A stretch of 51,495 nt of DNA from Bacteroidales bacterium UBA1680 (GTDB lineage Bacteria > Bacteroidota > Bacteroidia > Bacteroidales > UBA932), in assembly GCA_002320605.1 (NCBI GenBank), contig DCKG01000015.1:1-51495 (forward strand). Reading direction: 5' to 3'. The position numbers and the translations under genes were made by a program. Shown one piece after another: positions 50,063 through 51,495 of the stretch; position 1 is the stretch's first letter, and each line of letters opens with the position of its first letter. The notes below the pieces were generated by a model. It was not told the origin of the DNA, did not search any database, and worked only from the letters and a program-made list of their open reading frames with translations.

Positions 50063-50070
50063 TAAATTTG
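50063..50070 (+). promoter_or_regulatory. -7 box for rarA
   Basis: TAAATTTG lies 31 nt before the rarA ATG at 50102. Confidence 0.5.
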
Positions 50071-50101
50071 TGAAAGCAAAAGATGCCAATTAATTAAGAA
50101 T

Positions 50102-51421
50102 ATGTCCAAAGATGATTCACTAAGCGTTAAATCACGCATGCTGCCTCCCTTGGCTGAAAGAATGAGGCCTTCTTCGCTCGACCAATATGTTGGGCAGCGT
50201 CACCTCGTCGGGAAAGGCTGCATATTGAGGAATATGATAGAGACAGGGAATCTGACCTCTTTCATTCTTTGGGGGCCTCCAGGCGTGGGGAAAACCACTC
50301 TTGCCAGGATCATCGCTAATTCCCTGTCGAGGGACTTCTACACCTTGTCTGCCATCAGTTCCGGCGTGAAGGACGTTCGTGATGTGATTGACAAGGCCAA
50401 AAGCTCTTCCGTGTTTTCCAACGGCACATCGCCCGTCCTGTTCATTGATGAAATCCATCGTTTCAATAAGGGGCAGCAAGATGCTCTGCTTGGGGCAGTT
50501 GAGAATGGTACGATCGTGCTGATAGGCGCTACTACTGAGAACCCTTCCTTCGAAGTCATCACTCCCCTCCTGTCCAGATGTCAGGTTTTTGTGCTGAAGC
50601 CACTGGAAGTCGCTGATCTTCAGCAAATTCTGGAAAGAGCTGAGAAGACGGACGTGCTGCTGAAGGAAAAGAACATCAAAGTGAAAGAGACAAACGCTCT
50701 GTTCCGCTACAGTGGGGGTGACGGGCGTAAGTTATTGAATATCTTGGAGATAGTAATTGATTCTCAGTCTGGTAATAAACAGATAGTGGTTGATAATAAG
50801 GCAGTTACTGCTAGCATTCAGGAAAATTCCGCGATCTATGACAAAGACGGAGAGATGCATTACGACATAATTTCCGCCTTCATAAAGTCGATTCGGGGTT
50901 CCGATCCTAACGCTGCCATATATTACTTGGCGCGCATGCTGGATGGTGGCGAGGATCCCCTATTCATAGCTCGCAGACTCTGCCTTTCTGCTTCCGAGGA
51001 TGTGGGGCTAGCGAATCCGAACGCACTGCTGCTCGCCAATGCTTGTTTCCAAGTGGTGCATGAAATAGGAATGCCGGAGGCTAGGATCCCTCTGGCAGAG
51101 ACCACTGTGTATTTGGCATCTTCGCCGAAGAGCAACACTGCCTATATGGCTCTGGAAAAGGCTCTTGGCCTCGTGCGCCAGGACCATTCGGGCTCCGTTC
51201 CGCTATATCTTCGCAACGCCCCGACTAAACTCATGAGCGAGTTAGGCTACGCAGACGGCTATAAATATGCCCATGATTATCCGGGTCATTTCGTCGATTT
51301 GGAATTTATGCCGAAGGGTCTTGAGGGCACCGTCTTCTATGAACCTGCACAGAATCAGCACGAAGACCGCTTAAAAGCCTACCTTGAAGCCTGCTGGCCG
51401 AAATACTACAAACCAGAATAG
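50102..51421 (+). CDS. rarA: Replication-associated recombination protein A (AAA+ ATPase)
   Basis: This 439-residue MgsA/RarA clamp-loader-like AAA+ protein acts at stalled replication forks. The N-terminal PPLAERMRPSSLDQYVGQRHLVG is diagnostic. Walker A is GPPGVGKT (58-65), Walker B is VLFIDEIHRFNKGQQDA, sensor 1 is LIGATTENPSFEV, and the arginine-finger region is PLLSRCQVF. The C-terminal tetramerisation region has HYDIISAFIKSIRGSDPNAAIYYLARML and EDVGLANP. Length is normal. It ends 74 bp before the window edge. Confidence 0.96.
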   Translation: MSKDDSLSVKSRMLPPLAERMRPSSLDQYVGQRHLVGKGCILRNMIETGNLTSFILWGPPGVGKTTLARIIANSLSRDFYTLSAISSGVKDVRDVIDKAKSSSVFSNGTSPVLFIDEIHRFNKGQQDALLGAVENGTIVLIGATTENPSFEVITPLLSRCQVFVLKPLEVADLQQILERAEKTDVLLKEKNIKVKETNALFRYSGGDGRKLLNILEIVIDSQSGNKQIVVDNKAVTASIQENSAIYDKDGEMHYDIISAFIKSIRGSDPNAAIYYLARMLDGGEDPLFIARRLCLSASEDVGLANPNALLLANACFQVVHEIGMPEARIPLAETTVYLASSPKSNTAYMALEKALGLVRQDHSGSVPLYLRNAPTKLMSELGYADGYKYAHDYPGHFVDLEFMPKGLEGTVFYEPAQNQHEDRLKAYLEACWPKYYKPE

Positions 51422-51449
51422 TCACGTGGGTTCTCAGGGGGCAGAGCCA

Positions 51450-51487
51450 GTCGCGGTCACGCGACCGGCGTAGGCCGGGCAATCGCG
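51450..51487. repeat. GC-rich element with overlapping hairpins at the right edge
   Basis: GTCGCG (51450-51455) and CGCGAC (51460-51465) form a 6-bp stem with loop GTCA. Alternatively CGCGA (51460-51464) and CCGGC (51465-51469) pair with GCCGG (51474-51478) and TCGCG (51483-51487) around loop GTAG, with a GCAA bulge. The two folds share bases and exclude each other. The composition is strikingly GC-rich for this genome. It may be a dispersed repeat, an RNA structure or a terminator for rarA; no T-run is seen before the window ends. Confidence 0.45.
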
Positions 51488-51495
51488 AGGCGTTT

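Noticed and set aside
1..51495. CRISPR arrays, tRNA/rRNA genes, transposases, integrases, phage or toxin-antitoxin genes
   Set aside because: Looked for and not seen; no regular repeat-spacer pattern, cloverleaf or matching protein motif was found.

Overview
The window looks like a chromosomal segment of a Bacteroidota bacterium, most likely order Bacteroidales. The support is a SusC/SusD glycan-uptake locus, many lipoproteins with short N-terminal signals ending in Cys, promoter boxes of the Bacteroides type (TAnnTTTG) in front of most transcription units, no obvious Shine-Dalgarno sequences, and Bacteroidota-type proteins such as DUF3467, the DUF2807 head-GIN protein and an XRE regulator with an acidic tail. 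A cysteate-synthase-like enzyme hints at a sulfonolipid-making lineage (Rikenellaceae/Alistipes relatives do this), but that placement is an inference. No tRNA, rRNA, CRISPR array, transposase or phage gene was seen.

Region 1 (1-13,839) is a polysaccharide utilisation locus (PUL). On the minus strand lie susC, susD, a propeller-like lipoprotein and two lipoproteins of unknown function, ending in a strong hairpin terminator at 84-124. On the plus strand, diverging from susC, are a GH92 alpha-mannosidase, a GH130 lipoprotein and a second GH92 that overlaps the GH130 gene. The enzyme set points to a mannose-rich glycan carrying alpha- and beta-mannosides (fungal mannan or N-glycan-like). The locus appears to be decaying: susD carries an in-frame TAA, and 150 bp between the first GH92 and GH130 look like the debris of a signal-peptide gene.

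Region 2 (13,854-27,954) holds a CPA2 cation/proton antiporter, a lytic transglycosylase, 5-formyl-THF cyclo-ligase, a MATE exporter, asd and upp. It then has a three-gene minus-strand unit (DUF21/CBS membrane protein, exported TIM-barrel isomerase-like protein, exported phosphodiesterase-like protein) diverging from a GH78 alpha-L-rhamnosidase, followed by a DUF3467 / KdsC-like phosphatase / Maf cluster.

Region 3 (28,043-39,055) holds valS, then a tightly packed plus-strand run of thioesterase, tatA, tatC, an ABC-F ATPase, a DUF2807 protein and an M19 dipeptidase. These meet a minus-strand cinA-pyrD pair and an XRE regulator. An AT-rich gene-free stretch of about 480 bp follows.

Region 4 (39,538-51,495) holds queA and an acyltransferase, a convergent cysteate-synthase-like gene behind a Na+/Ca2+ exchanger, an NfeD-type membrane protease, a Na/Pi cotransporter-rlmD pair, an A-type flavoprotein and rarA. 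The window ends in a short GC-rich, multiply self-complementary sequence.

I did not find a clearly new multi-gene system. The items most worth a second look are the interrupted susD and adjacent gene debris, the cysteate synthase, the back-to-back promoter geometry, the exported isomerase/phosphodiesterase/rhamnosidase neighbourhood, and several small inverted-repeat elements.
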